Shown here piece after piece: positions 43,414 to 55,740 of a DNA stretch of 64,000 nt (the stretch's first letter is position 1; every line of letters starts with the position of its first letter). The notes under the pieces are model-generated. The model made no database searches. It was given only the letters and a program-made list of their open reading frames with translations, and was not told where the DNA came from. The DNA lies in the NCBI GenBank assembly GCA_032622095.1, contig CP136064.1, forward strand, positions 186,294,209 to 186,358,208, in the 5' to 3' direction. The DNA is from Siphonodentalium dalli. Taxonomy: Eukaryota > Mollusca > Scaphopoda > Gadilida > Siphonodentaliidae. The translations under genes were made by a program, and so were the position numbers.

Positions 43414-46400
43414 ATGTGACGTCACATATATGGCAGATTTTGGTGCAGAAAAAAAATACGACGCAATTGTAACCAGTTACTGGGTAACAAATACGTCGTG
43501 CATTTTTTTCCAAGTCGATTTTTTTTCAAAGTCGACTCAACGTTTGCTCGTACGTTTGCTTCGACCAGTAACCCGGTTACAAATGCGCTAAAACACGTCG
43601 CATTTTTTAAACGACTTGCAAATGTAACTTTGTAACCCGTTTTAAACAACGACAGGTAACATATTTTCATTTTTCTAGTTGGAGTTATTCCCTGCCAATC
43701 ATTTGTAACCGTAACCGAGAAAACACGTCGCATTTTGGAAACGACTTCCAAATGTAACTGTAACCGCGAAAACACGTCGCATTTTTGAAACGACTTACAA
43801 ATGTAATTTTGTTACCAGTTTTTAACAAGGATGGGTCAAATATTTTCATTTTTCTAGTTGGAGTTATTCTCTGCTAATCATTTGTAACCGTAACCGGGAA
43901 AACACGTCGCATTTTTGAAACGACTTGCAAATGTAACTTTGTAACCCTTTTTTAACAAGGATAGGTGAAATATTTTCATTTTTCTAGTTGGAGTTATTCT
44001 CTACAAATCATTTGTAACCGTAACCGCGAAAACACGTCGCATTTTTGAAAGGACTTCCAAATGTAACTTTGTAACCCGTTTTTAACAAGGATAGGTGAAA
44101 TATTTTCATTTTTCTAGTTGGAGTTATTCTCTGCCAACCATTTGTAACCGTAACCGCGAAAACACGTCGCATTTTTGAAACGACTTCCAAATGTAACTTT
44201 GTAACCCGTTTTTAACAAGGATAGGTGAAATATTTTCATTTTTCTAGTTGGAGTTATTCTCTGCCAACCATTTGTAACCGTAACCGCGAAAACACGTCGC
44301 ATTTTTGAAACGACTTCCAAATGTAACTTTGTAACCAGTTTTTAACAAGGATGGGTGAAATATTTTCATTTTTCTAGTTGGAGTTATTCCCTGCCAATCA
44401 TTTGTAACCGTAACCGCGAAAACACGTCGCATTTTTTAAACGACTTCCAAATGTAACCGTAACCGCGAAAACACGTCGCATTTTTGAAACGACTTGCAAC
44501 TGTACGGGTGAAATATTTTCATTTTTCTAGTTGGAGTTATTCCCTGCCAATCATTTGTAACCGTAACCGAGAAAACACGACGCATTTTTGAAACGACTTC
44601 CAAATATAACCGTAACCGTGAAAACACGTCGCATTTTTGAAACGACTTCCAAATGTAACTTTGTAACCAGTTTCTAACAAGGATGGGTGAAATATTTTCA
44701 TTTTTATAGTTGGAGTTATTCTTTGCCAATCATTTGTAACCGTAACCGCGAAAACACGTCGCATTTTTGAAACGACTTCCAAATGTAACCGTAACCGCGA
44801 AAACACGTCGCATTTTTTAAACGACTTGCAAATGTAACTTTGTAACCCTTTTTAACAAGGATAGGTGAAATATTTTCATTTTTCTAGTTGGAGTTATCCC
44901 TGCCAATCATTTGTAACCGTAACCGAGAAAACACGTCGCATTTTTGAAACGACTTCCAAATGTAACCGTAACCGCGAAAACACGTCGCATTTTTGAAACG
45001 ACTTCCAAATGTAACTTTGTAACCAGTTTTTAACAAGGATGGGTGAAATATTTTCATTTTTCTAGTTGGAGTTATTCTCTGCCAATCATTTGTAACCGTG
45101 ACCGCGAAAACACGTCGCATTTTTGAAACGACTTCCAAATGTAACTTTGTAACCAGTTTTTAACAAGGATGGGTGAAATATTTTCATTTTTCTAGTTGGA
45201 GTTATTCCCTGCCAATCATTTGTAACCGTAACCGCGAAAACACGTCGCATTTTTTAAACGACTTCCAAATGTAACCGTAACCGCGAAAACACGTCGCATT
45301 TTTGAAACGATTTGCAAATGTACGGGTGAAATATTTTCATTTTTCTAGTTGGAGTTATTCCCTGCCAATCATTTGTAACCGTAACCGAGAAAACACGACG
45401 CATTTTTGAAACGACTTCCAAATATAATAGTAACCGCGAAAACACGTCGCATTTTTGAAACGACTTCCAAATGTAACTTTGTAACCAGTTTCTAACAAGG
45501 ATGGGTGAAATATTTTCATTTTTCTAGTTGGAGTTATTCTCTGCCAATTCTTTGTAACCGTAACCGCGAAAACACGTCGCATTTTTGAAACGACTTCCAA
45601 ATGTAACCGTAACCGCGAAAACACGTCGCATTTTCGAAACGACTTGCAAATGTAACTTTGTAACCAGTTTTTAACAAGGATGGGTGAAATATTTTCATTT
45701 TTCTAGTTGGAGTTATCCCTGCCAATCATTTGTAACCGTAACCGAGAAAACACGTCGCATTTTTGAAACGACTTCCAAATGTAACCGTAACCGCGAAAAC
45801 ACGTCGCATTTTTGAAACGACTTCCAAATGTAACTTTGTAACCAGTTTTTAACAAGGATGGGTGAAATATTTTCATTTTTCTAGTTGGAGTTATTCTCTG
45901 CCAATCATTTGTAACCGTGACCGCGAAAACACGTCGCATTTTTGAAACGACTTCCAAATGTAACTTTGTAACCAGTTTTTAACAATGATGGGTGAAATAT
46001 TTTCATTTTTCTAGTTGGAGTTATTCCCTGCCAATCATTTGTAACCGTAACCGCGAAAACACGTCGCATTTTTTAAACGACTTCCAAATGTAACCGTAAC
46101 CGCGAAAACACGTCGCATTTTTGAAACGATTTGCAAATGTACGGGTGAAATATTTTCATTTTTCTAGTTGGAGTTATTCCCTGCCAATCATTTGTAACCG
46201 TAACCGAGAAAACACGACGCATTTTTGAAACGACTTCCAAATATAACCGTAACCGCGAAAACACGTCGCATTTTTGAAACGACTTCCAAATGTAACTTTG
46301 TAACCAGTTTCTAACAAGGATGGGTGAAATATTTTCATTTTTCTAGTTGGAGTTATTCTCTGCCAATTCTTTGTAACCGTAACCGCGAAAACACGTCGCA

Positions 46401-47261
46401 TTTTTGAAACGACTTCCAAATGTAACCGTAACCGCGAAAACACGTCGCATTTTCGAAACGACTTGCAAATGTAACTTTGTAACCAGTTTTTAACAAGGAT
46501 GGGTGAAATATTTTCATTTTTCTAGTTGGAGTTATTCTCTGCCAATCATTTGTAACCGTAACCGCGAAAACACGTCGCATTTTTGAAACGACTTCCAAAT
46601 GTAACCGTAACCGCGAAAACACGTCGCATTTTTGAAACGACTTGCAAATGTAACTTTGTAACCAGTTTTTAACAAGGATGGGTGAAATATTTTCATTTTT
46701 CTAGTTGAAGTTATTCCCTGCCAATCATTTGTAACCGTAACCGAGAAAACACGTCGCATTTTTGAAACGACTTCCAAATGTAACCGTAACCGCGAAAACA
46801 CGTCGCATTTTTGAAACGACTTGCAAATGTAACTTTGTAACCAGTTTTTAACAAGGATGAGTGAAATATTTTCATTTTTCTAGTTGGAGTTATTCCCTGC
46901 CAATCATTTGTAACCGTAACCGAGAAAACACCACGCATTTTTGAAACGACTTCCAAATGTAACCGTAACCGCGAAAACACGTCGCATTTTTGAAACGACT
47001 TCCAAATGTAACTTTGTAACCAGTTTTTAACAAGGATGGGTGAAATATTTTAATTTTTCTCGTTGGAGTTATTCTCTGCCAATCATTTGTAACCGTTACC
47101 GCGAAAACACGTCACATTTTTTAAACGACTTCCAAATGTAACCGTAACCGCGAAAATACGTCGCATTTTTGAAACGACTTGCAAATGTAACCTATGTAAC
47201 CAGGTTACAAAATGCATAACGTATATTTCCTGCACCAAAATTGGACATATCTATGACGTCA
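43414..47261. mobile_element. Element with ~70-bp inverted flanks enclosing a satellite array
   Basis: 43414-43490 ('tgtgacgtcacatatatggc', 'agattttggtgcagaaa', 'cgcaattgtaaccagttac') is mirrored at 47190-47261 ('gtaaccaggttacaaaatgc', 'tttcctgcaccaaaattgg', 'acatatctatgacgtca'). Between them lies only the tandem array. This suggests a non-autonomous TIR element whose interior expanded into a satellite, or a satellite seeded from an element end. No transposase is present. Confidence 0.6.
43560..47190. repeat. Satellite array: 130-bp and 179-bp units with an 819-bp higher-order repeat
   Basis: The basic unit runs 'gtaaccagtttttaacaagg' 'atgggtgaaatattttca' 'tttttctagttggagttatt' 'ctctgccaatcatttgtaac' followed by a 49-bp module 'cgtaaccgcgaaaacacgtc' 'gcatttttgaaacgactt' 'ccaaatgtaac'. 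One module gives 130-bp units (for example 44060-44450). A second module gives 179-bp units (46440-46980). Diagnostic variants (tacgggtgaaat at 44508, 45327, 46146; gttatccctgcc at about 44893, 45712; agtttctaacaagg at three sites) recur every 819 bp, giving a higher-order repeat in about 44340-46600. Minus-strand open frames of 60-117 codons repeat with the units and are not supported as genes. Confidence 0.95.
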
Positions 47262-49384
47262 AACGAGGGAAGAGTAACGATTCAGAGTGCATAATCCATA
47301 ATGGCATTTTCAATCGCATGCATCAGCATAACTTCAGTTATATACGGGCGGCTTATCACAAAAATATTTTCGACAACGTGTTCAGTTGCTTTTCTCAGTC
47401 ATTATCGTTATCCGCTAATCCACTGAAGACTGAACACGCGGCAGGCGTAATCCTTTAAGCCTTTATATTACACATGTACTCACCAAACTGGCGAACCAGG
47501 CAAAGCAAGAACACAGTAGAATGTAACATATGTGATGTGGAGACCATTATTTTGTCCTCTGAATAGCGTTCAATTGACAGATTCAGTGTTTCGGTAGTTG
47601 TCGTTAGATTTGCGTGACATCAATTGGTTGATTATTCAATGTCGTTTCAGTCGTGGGTTGAAAATGAAATGACTACCTATAAAATGACGATAAATACCCT
47701 GAATTTCTTTATGTACAATATTCCAATACCTATTGAATGATCAACGACTGTCATGTGCGTCGTCAATCAGGTATATCACTTGGCAGCATTGAGCCCATTA
47801 TTAATCATTAATGAATACAGTTTGTTTTGCCTTGCCTCTTACCATATTCGTTACCACAGAGAGTGTAGAATGAAAAGCTCCTCCCCCAAAGGACTATCCA
47901 GTTAGCTGGTGTTCAACGAAGTAAATAATTTACGCATATTTTATTCGTATTTAAAACATGGCTATGACGTCAGTCCTTTGTTCATCGAGTCCAGTTTACA
48001 AACAACGATCCATTATTTTAATAACGGACGCTCAGTATTACGTATCCAATTTAGCGAACGGTTATTTTACTGTGGGTGATTTCATTTTATATGACTTCTA
48101 TGTCTGATACCATAATGTATGCACGGAGTTCTCTACAGACAACGGTTTTCAAGTATAATATCGCTATTATTGATTGCTATAACATGAAAGACAGGGATAG
48201 AACTATATATAGAGCCTCGAGATCGTCACTCGGGTTGGTGTGAGCTGGGGGGGGGGTATAACTTCAAATTCCAGGCATGTCGTTTCGCGAATAGGCATTG
48301 AATTTTCAACTGTAAAAATTTCTCGAATCTAATTGCGTTCACGGGTGGCAAGTTGTGGCACCCCTCACGATAAACCAAAACTAATATAGTAATTTATATA
48401 TAGTCCTTTGATCTTCAGTATTACCCGCGTTCTCAAACTACAAGATCGCCAAATCTCCGATTATGCATACATATCGCTTGCACCAATCTGCCATTCAATG
48501 TATAATTTTCGGCAAAATTTGAAATATACCGCATAAATAATTGAATACAAATGCCGAAATGTAAGAGGAAGACTCCCGATGATATTCTTAAATCTATCGC
48601 AGAAGTAGCTCATTGTCGGCTCGTCGTGTTCATTCAACGGTCGAGAACACAATAGGGTACTGCCTGTCCATTAAGTTGGGTAAAGATGTCACGCCATCCG
48701 TGCAGCCATTGAGCGAGTGGATAAGGCCGAACACATGATACAACTCATGTGTCTTGAACCAATTTCGGGTTAATCCGTTCTGATAAGAGGTGACGCATCA
48801 AACAAATGAACTCGGCCATTTTTTAAGTCAGATAATAGCTGAAAACTGTACATTATTTCAGCGAATTCCCTGAAATAATATACAGTTTTCAGCCATTAAT
48901 GATCCTATACATAATAATAACAATTTGAATACAACTCAGGTGTCTTGAACAAGTTATTTCAACCGCAAGTTATTTCACCTAGGCTAAACACTCAACCGAA
49001 TGCGAGAAACGACAATACGTTGTTATAAAGTGACCCAATGGCGATAACAGAAACGTATGTACATGTACACGGTAAAAATTGTATTTGCATGTTATCAAAT
49101 AACATCTTCCAGCATAAGGTCTATATAAATTGCCAAGATGAAACGTTGTGCTTCTATATGGGCGTGCATTTAACCACACCCAGAAATGAATGGTCATTAG
49201 AAACGTCCCATAACGGCATATCCACATTTTACATTGTCTCAGAAAGTCACTCGGTTTCCGGAGAAATTTGGGCGTTATTTTAATTTATTTGTGTATATTT
49301 CTAAACGGCAAGCAAATAAATAACAGATTTTTCCTTCTTCGTTGTCATCACTGCATCTAACTATACCAGATACATATATTTATT
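47262..49384. other. No supported gene; minor repeats
   Basis: 47390-47440 repeats 42416-42463. 48248-48286 resembles the end of the 28025-29560 element (G run, then ttccaggcatgtcg). 48738-48766 and 48930-48958 are direct copies of 'atacaactca.gtgtcttgaa' flanking a small hairpin. Frames 48461-48652 and 48979-49283 lack domains. Confidence 0.5.
48833..48898. repeat. Short hairpin, 29-bp arms
   Basis: 'taatagctgaaaactgtaca' 'ttatttcag' pairs with 'ctgaaataatatacagtttt' 'cagccatta' around gcgaattcc. It lies between two ~30-bp direct repeats about 192 bp apart, so it may be the core of a small element. Confidence 0.75.
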
Positions 49385-49639
49385 ATGAGTGAACACTGTA
49401 GAACTTGTCGATTTGATATCAGCATTGATTTTGATCATGGAACTCTCAAATCAAATGTTGAAAATTCAAATCGTTTTGGCAACAATGATGAAGATGAATT
49501 TATTGAGGATAATCTACTAAGTACAGAAAAACAAAAGCAACAACATTTGCTGTTAATATGCGCAAATTGTTTTAAGGAGAAAGCATCAATAGTAACCCGG
49601 ATGTTATGTCAGCAAGTGAGATCGATGAAATTCTGGTGA
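49385..49639 (+). other. Unrecognised open frame with two CxxC pairs
   Basis: The frame starts 'MSEHCRTCRFDISIDFDHG', has an acidic middle ('NNDEDEFIEDNLLSTEKQKQ') and then 'LLICANCFKEKASI'. Two CxxC pairs about 50 residues apart and a protein-like composition hint at a zinc-binding N-terminal domain. No family is recognised. It ends 9 bp before the left edge of duplication copy B and has no counterpart beside copy A. It could be an exon of a gene disrupted at the duplication boundary. Confidence 0.3.
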
Positions 49640-49828
49640 AGTTTGTCGTAAACCTTCGCACAATAACTGGAGACTGTTATTCCAAATCTAGTTTGATTGT
49701 CATTAAGCAGGGAATTTCAAGCCATTTAAAAGATCAAAATAATTTCAACTTTCGCATTGTGCCAGCGTAATGTGGGTCAATGAAAGTTTGCAAAGCAATG
49801 TTGAAGTGTAGGGCTGTCGACAAAGGTC

Positions 49829-49833
<5 letters not shown>

Positions 49834-49860
<27 letters not shown>

Positions 49861-49896
49861 CCCTCTAACACACACCCTCACACACACACACACACA
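49834..49896. repeat. (CA)n microsatellite
   Basis: Runs of cacaca interrupted by ccctctaa and ccct. Copy A has only a vestige (acacacacaaac near 13060). Confidence 0.95.
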
Positions 49897-50130
49897 ACCT
49901 TTCCCATGGGAAGATATAAAACAACTCTACATGAATGCAATATTTAATCCTGTAACAACTGATGGTTTGGACAAGGTCTTCGAAATCGTCCTGTATTTCT
50001 GTTGCCGAGGCAGTGAAACCCTCCGCGAGTTGAAACATTGATGTGTAGTTCTCTGAGCACATGTTCAGCTAAAAGGTTCATCACTGTCCTACTAATTAAT
50101 AAAAATCATTCTGCACTTGAATATTTTAAG

Positions 50131-51508
50131 TGTGGTGTTCTGGTCCGGGTTTGTGTGCACAAATGTACCCTCATTTTGACTTCCGATCTTAATAGCAGAA
50201 TTAGTATTGATATTTGTTTCGGTCAGGTGGTCTGGTTTGTGGTCATTTTACAATCAAAGATAGCCGCCATTCTAATTTTTGGAAATCCACCTGTTTTACT
50301 AAATCACTCGACGTGACGTCAGTTTGTAATCTGTAGCATAGCAATTTGGCTTACTCCACATATGTTATACATCGTGTGATCTGTCGAGATTTAATGTTCT
50401 GTTGTTAGTATATATGGCCAATTTGAGATATTTCCACTGAAATATTACTGAGATGTCCAATCGTAAGTCAAAATACATACTCTCTAAAGTACAATGCTTC
50501 GAATTTGGCCCACACATTGACGGTAAAATTTCCTAAAATGTTACTATTGCCTGAAATTTTCTTTCAAAATCATAGAATTCATACAACATTCAAATTCATT
50601 GTTAACAAATAAACAAATTGTATATAGAATGACAAATCCAGACGGAACCAACTATGAATTCGAAGGAAGCATGCTGTTCATATTGCAAATGCTCAAATGT
50701 TGGAAATGATAAAAGGTTTCAAGCAATTGTGTTTGTATATATGGCTAGCTTTGGTTAGTCTTCAATACAATGCCCATAATATGTCACAAGGGATGTAAAT
50801 AAGGGCATATCGAACATAACGAATGTTTTCTGGAGTATCATATTTGGAATTTGATCCACACAATACTGATAAAAACATATTCCTAAAATGTTTATAAATA
50901 TTTGAAATTTGCTCGAAAATCTTAATATTCTGACACTATTCAGACTTGCTGTCACTACATTGACAATTATGTAGTCACGAATTTAGTTGGGACCAATCAT
51001 AAGTTCTTGAACATTAATTATGCTGTTCTCATTCCAAATACTCAATTTGTGAACCAAATTTAACATGCGTGTATGTATCCAAGAACCGAGAACACAAGCA
51101 TATCTACATATGTGGACATTTTCTTCTTTTTGCGGAAACCAAACAAACAAAATGTGCCCCTGTGTTGATAAACTCATGTTTACCCCAAATTTGTGAATAA
51201 TTATGCAAGTTTTAATTACACAGAGGTAAATGCATTTATATGCATGTTCTACATACCGATACCACAGCATATGTGTATGAAGAAAGCCAAATTGCTACCC
51301 TGTGATAGTGAATTTAAATTGAGGTCACATCGACCGATTTAGTAAAGCTGGTGAATTTCCAAAAATGAGAATGATGGCCGTCTTGGATTTCAAAATGGCG
51401 GGAAAATGACCAGATTACCTGACCGAAAAACAAAACGTTCTGCTATCAAGATCGAGTAAATTTGAGGGGACATATTGTATACACAAACTCGGACCAGGAC
51501 ACTACGCT
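50131..51508. mobile_element. Element with ~240-bp terminal inverted repeats (copy B)
   Basis: Orthologue of 13318-14570. The left arm has 'ggtttgtgtgcacaaatgta' 'ccctcattttgacttc'. The right arm has the complement 'tttgaggggacatattgta' 'tacacaaactcggacc'. Interior frames (50755-50955, 50983-51270, minus) match those of copy A only in part and lack domains, so the element is non-coding. Confidence 0.8.
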
Positions 51509-53851
51509 CTTTGGTATGATTACATTTCCTGAACACCCAACATATAATAATGAAATATTCCAATGCCTTTATTTCGTAAATGAATGGACAAATCCATTCA
51601 GTAAATAAGGAGTTAGCATTTAATTAACAAAGGGTATATTTATACAAACACACCAGACAGCTTCCGTAGAAAAGAAGATTACACAAGGGAAATTAGCTTC
51701 AGAAACGTTGGTAGTTTGGGAGTTGTCCATCACCCCAGTCATGTTCAGTGATGGTCCATACTTTGCAAAGTAATGCATTACCATTAAGTTTTCTTACCAT
51801 TACATTTAATTGAGAAGTAATACCTGACAATTAATTTCAAAAGTAATGCCTTACCATAACTGTCAGTGTGTTTAGTATACAATTTTATATATAAACAGTG
51901 TATTCGGTATCCCTGCATTCTTGAGGCCAAAGGTAAATGACGACAATCTGATATTTTCCCCAATTAACATTATTTATTATACCATATCGTATTCTATATC
52001 GATGTATCATAGTTGAATATTGATTCACATCTTGATAGGTACTCATACAGTAGAACTTAATCCAAAATCTGTGACAGAGGAAACTCTCGTGGTATCACTG
52101 TACCTTAATTAGTTCAAACCCATTAAAGGACCGTGGAATTATGACTTTACTGATGTTTGTGTAGACAATAGACAAATATCAGATTCATCAATGATAAAAA
52201 AAACATATCGCAAGTGTACAGGTTCACGTGTTGGTTTATATAAGTGCCAAGTTTTAAAAACATTCACCAGAAAATGACAGAATACAGGCTCGGCCAAAGT
52301 TCCGGGTAGACGGACGAGCGAGGGTCATTATTATAGTCATCCAAAGAATGTCGTGTGAGGGGGACAAAAAGTAATCAAAACGCAATTGCTTTACTTGATT
52401 TTTTGTGAAGTAATTCATTACTTTTAATTACATGTAATTAAAACATGATCCATTACAAATTTCTTTACACGTAACCATAGCCCTGTTCATTATGTACACT
52501 GGACGATAAGACATAACCAACGTTTGTTATACGATTGGAAGGCACCTAGCCAAAATCGCTAACAGACTAGCTGACTGGAACGTTAATTAATACTTTCTTT
52601 TGTTTGGAGAGTTCAACAGTATTGTAAATTTGTAATATGAGCAGTTTTAAAAGATGTTAAAGTAATTAATTGTTTCCTCCCGAAGTGGGACTGTACTTAA
52701 ATCAAACCATTTATAAGACACCGTCTAATATTGTAAACAGTAAATAAGAAACAAATAAATCTATTTGAGTCGAAGATGCATACTAGGTGTATACGCATAT
52801 ACGAGCTACAAACAAATGATAAATAATAACTCTACATAAAATAGTATTTTACTGCATTCATTAAAGGGATACTGTATTCAAATGTTGTTGTTGGTTTCTA
52901 TGGTCTCTGACTCGTAGAATAAGGTAATCAGATTTCAATTATTTGAAAGTCTGTTGAGCACGAAGTAATGTTACGGATGGCAGATTAGCTGGAATGCGAA
53001 AATACCAATTGTCGTTGTCGGGTATTTTTTGGACAGTTTTCAAGCAAATGTATCAAATAAATGTTATATTATATGCATACTAGTCCCACATACTGATTTA
53101 AGTCATTGGATAGTCACCAGTCAGTGTGTGGCTTGAGTTTACGCCCCGTATCAACATATTTTTTACACGAGCCTGTATGCAACGAGTTGCCCCATCCACT
53201 ATCCCTGAATTATTTTGATTACGTCTTGTACATGGAAATTCGTAATTTAATGTATGGATCCAGCCATAAATTAAATTTATGTCAAATTATTAACTTTCAT
53301 TTTAAGACAACCTATTGACCTGAACGTTTACAGAATACATCGTCAACTCAAATTACTTAGTTTTTCTATATATTATCGATAATAGATCGTTGTTACCACC
53401 GGTAATTTATTGGAAATGGCGTACAGTACCCCTTTTACTAGTTCAGGTTCTCCGAGAAATTTCAATATACGCGACGTAAGCATTACGCGACGTAAGAATA
53501 CATTTAACAACAAAAATCGATGTCGAGACGGGCCGTCAACTCAAGAAACCCGCTGATTGTAGAGTGTAGATAAAATGAATAAATTTATGGGACAAGTATG
53601 CATATATTGTAACATTGTATTTGATACATGTATTTGCCTGAAAATTGTACGAGAATATCTCGATGACGGGCGTTCTGTTCACTGCATTCCGGTTGTGCTA
53701 CCATCCGTAAAATATTTTTATTCCCGTCGGATCGTACTGAGACAGTAACATTTTGCAGATTTTGATCAACTAACATGTTTTATTCCATACCTATGTCAAT
53801 GTCCATTGGTAATCACATTTAACAATAATGACAGTTTGATATATAGATGAT

Positions 53852-54400
53852 ATCTACACTTTTTTGTTGGATATGGGAATTATCTCATGAGTGATGACAA
53901 AAACAAAATGAATTTCCACGAATGGCTCTGCCACGCGTGGAAATTCATTTTTTGTCATTACGAATGAGATAATTACCATGTCCAACCAAAAAAGTGTAGA
54001 TGTTCTGTTTATTATATGCTCCGCTCAGTTGGACCATGACTCAACTCGAAAATAGAGTAAAGAGAGCAAATTTGTATACCCAAGCACAACCATTGTAATG
54101 AGCTTGTGCATAATAAAATAGTTCCATTTTCAGACAGATTGGTTGAGAGATAAAGGGGTTAACATCATAGTATGTTTTACAAAATGATTTAATTGATCAT
54201 GTATCACAATTTTTTTCAAACTGAACACTCGGGGACTTTTAGCTTAGTCTTCCATCAAGAAACCTAATCACTTTTAGTTTTAGCGCGGATGGATACGAGT
54301 GAGATATCGCTATCTCACTAGACGGATAACGGGTTGTATATGATGCAAAAATACTACTATTTGATAGCTTATCATATAATAAAGCGATTTATCAATTACT
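53852..54400 (+). mobile_element. Hairpin-headed non-autonomous element, copy 2
   Basis: 53852-54001 is a palindrome ('atctacacttttttgttgga' ... 'tccaaccaaaaaagtgtaga', with 'gtggaaattcatttt' mirrored in the centre). The body ('ttctgtttattatatgctcc', 'gctcagttgg', 'gataaaggggttaacatcat', 'gatacgagtgagatatcg') matches the reverse complement of 30860-31180. The far end (54330-54390) also matches 25612-25668 in reverse complement. Confidence 0.75.
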
Positions 54401-55023
54401 TGTTCTAACATGCTTTTATACATTACACTTGACATATTTGTAACGTTCTTGTTATTACTTCAGGTTAAACAAATCCATCAATTATTGGAAATTTGAGTAG
54501 TCCCCCTCTATAGCAGATATAAAACTAAATAAAACCTTTTTTAAATTCAGAATTCGCCTAATTTCTAATTTGTCAGATGTCAGATGTCATTAGTGCAAAG
54601 CAAATGTGGCTTGAAACGCGAAGGTAATGGAAATAAGATACAGAAAGCGACTCAATAAATGACGACGAGATCGACTCTTTGGACATATGGGCTGTTGGGA
54701 AGTGGTTACCCGGAAGTTATTATAAATACGCTGTGGTTCATGTATACCGCCATTTCAATCTGAGGAGGTATGAACGTAGAAATGTGTGCTGGACTGATGT
54801 ATTATTGTTCACTGAATCATCCGACCAGGATCACCTGGAGTTCACAGAGCCACAAACAAAAACACGCCGTGGTGGAAACCCTATAGGTATGTCAGGACAG
54901 TAAAGTCCGACATGTGGTCAACGCCGACACTGCAGATAGTTGTATATTGGCAAAATATACAGTATATGCATCGCAGGGAGATCAATGGTTTAAACAGCAA
55001 CCGATATGTGATAACAAACTCAC

Positions 55024-55276
55024 TTCCCTGAACGGCAGCGACTATCCAATCACAGTGCTCGACATCACCTGATCCAGAAACTCTCAGAAATAATGTCCCT
55101 CCAACACAAAGTATGCAGATCAGTGACGACCGAAATGTCCAGTTAATCAACAATTTCAACAATTTAAACGACAACATAAGAACATTTAAATATCCTTGCA
55201 ACTTGAAATTACTTTGGGGATAATTCGCCGGTATCTCATACACAGCTTCGTGTGTGTAGTTTGTTAAATGCACCAA
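55024..55276 (-). CDS. Candidate first coding exon with signal sequence for the WSC gene
   Basis: The minus-strand frame starts 'MVHLTNYTHEAVYEIPANY' and contains 'MLSFKLLKLLINWTF' + 'RSSLICILCVGGTLFL', a hydrophobic run suited to a signal peptide or anchor, then 'VSGSGDVEHCDWIVAAVQG'. It reaches a strong donor GTGAGT at 55023 in phase 1, the phase required by the WSC exon at 40976. The junction would read VQG-R-GVDTF. Both ATGs (55276 and one ~100 nt downstream) are possible starts. The 14-kb intron, and the absence of homologous proof, keep this tentative. It may belong to another gene or be chance. Confidence 0.3.
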
Positions 55277-55740
55277 AAACGAATCTAATAAACATCAGCA
55301 TGTCGTCCATTTCATATGCGGTATTCAAACTCTTTTTAGAGAGAATTTTCGAGGCAAGACCTTTCTAAGTTACATCCACGATAAAGAAACTAGTTCCGCA
55401 ATACGTCGGCTGAACGCCGACGAATAATCTATTCAGACAATGATTTACTGTGAAATATATTAAATACACGCAGTGTTATTGTTGAAAACAATTATAATGT
55501 TCAAAAGGCTCGGAACATCGGAATATTCTAAGACTCGTCCCATAAATATCATATGAAATAAACACTCACTACATATCCTGTATTTATATGCATATCATAC
55601 TGGCTATAGATATATATGCTAACATCTGAAAAACTACAAATCTTAGACTAGATCATTTAGAGCATGGAAAAGGGCGGCTCGTCTGGCTTGAATATGTGTG
55701 TGGGTAATGGTAAACAGAACATTGAGTGGACTTATATGGC

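Larger units (their letters stand above)
51985..55445. other. 3.46-kb segment present only in copy B
   Basis: Flanking sequence left ('ccccaattaacattatttat') and right ('gtgaaatatattaaatacac') is contiguous in copy A at about 15050-15090. The segment holds a hairpin-headed element (53852-54340), a possible signal-peptide exon (55024-55276) and otherwise unassigned DNA. No terminal repeats are seen, so a deletion in A is as likely as an insertion in B. Confidence 0.7.

Noticed and set aside
43422-43775. 117-codon minus-strand frame at the satellite edge
   Set aside because: Runs from the inverted flank into the array and has no domain.
44008-46980. About a dozen minus-strand frames starting MFSRLRLHLEVVSKMRRVF
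   Set aside because: They repeat with the 130/179/819-bp satellite units and lack start, domain and splice context. They are satellite translation, not a gene family.
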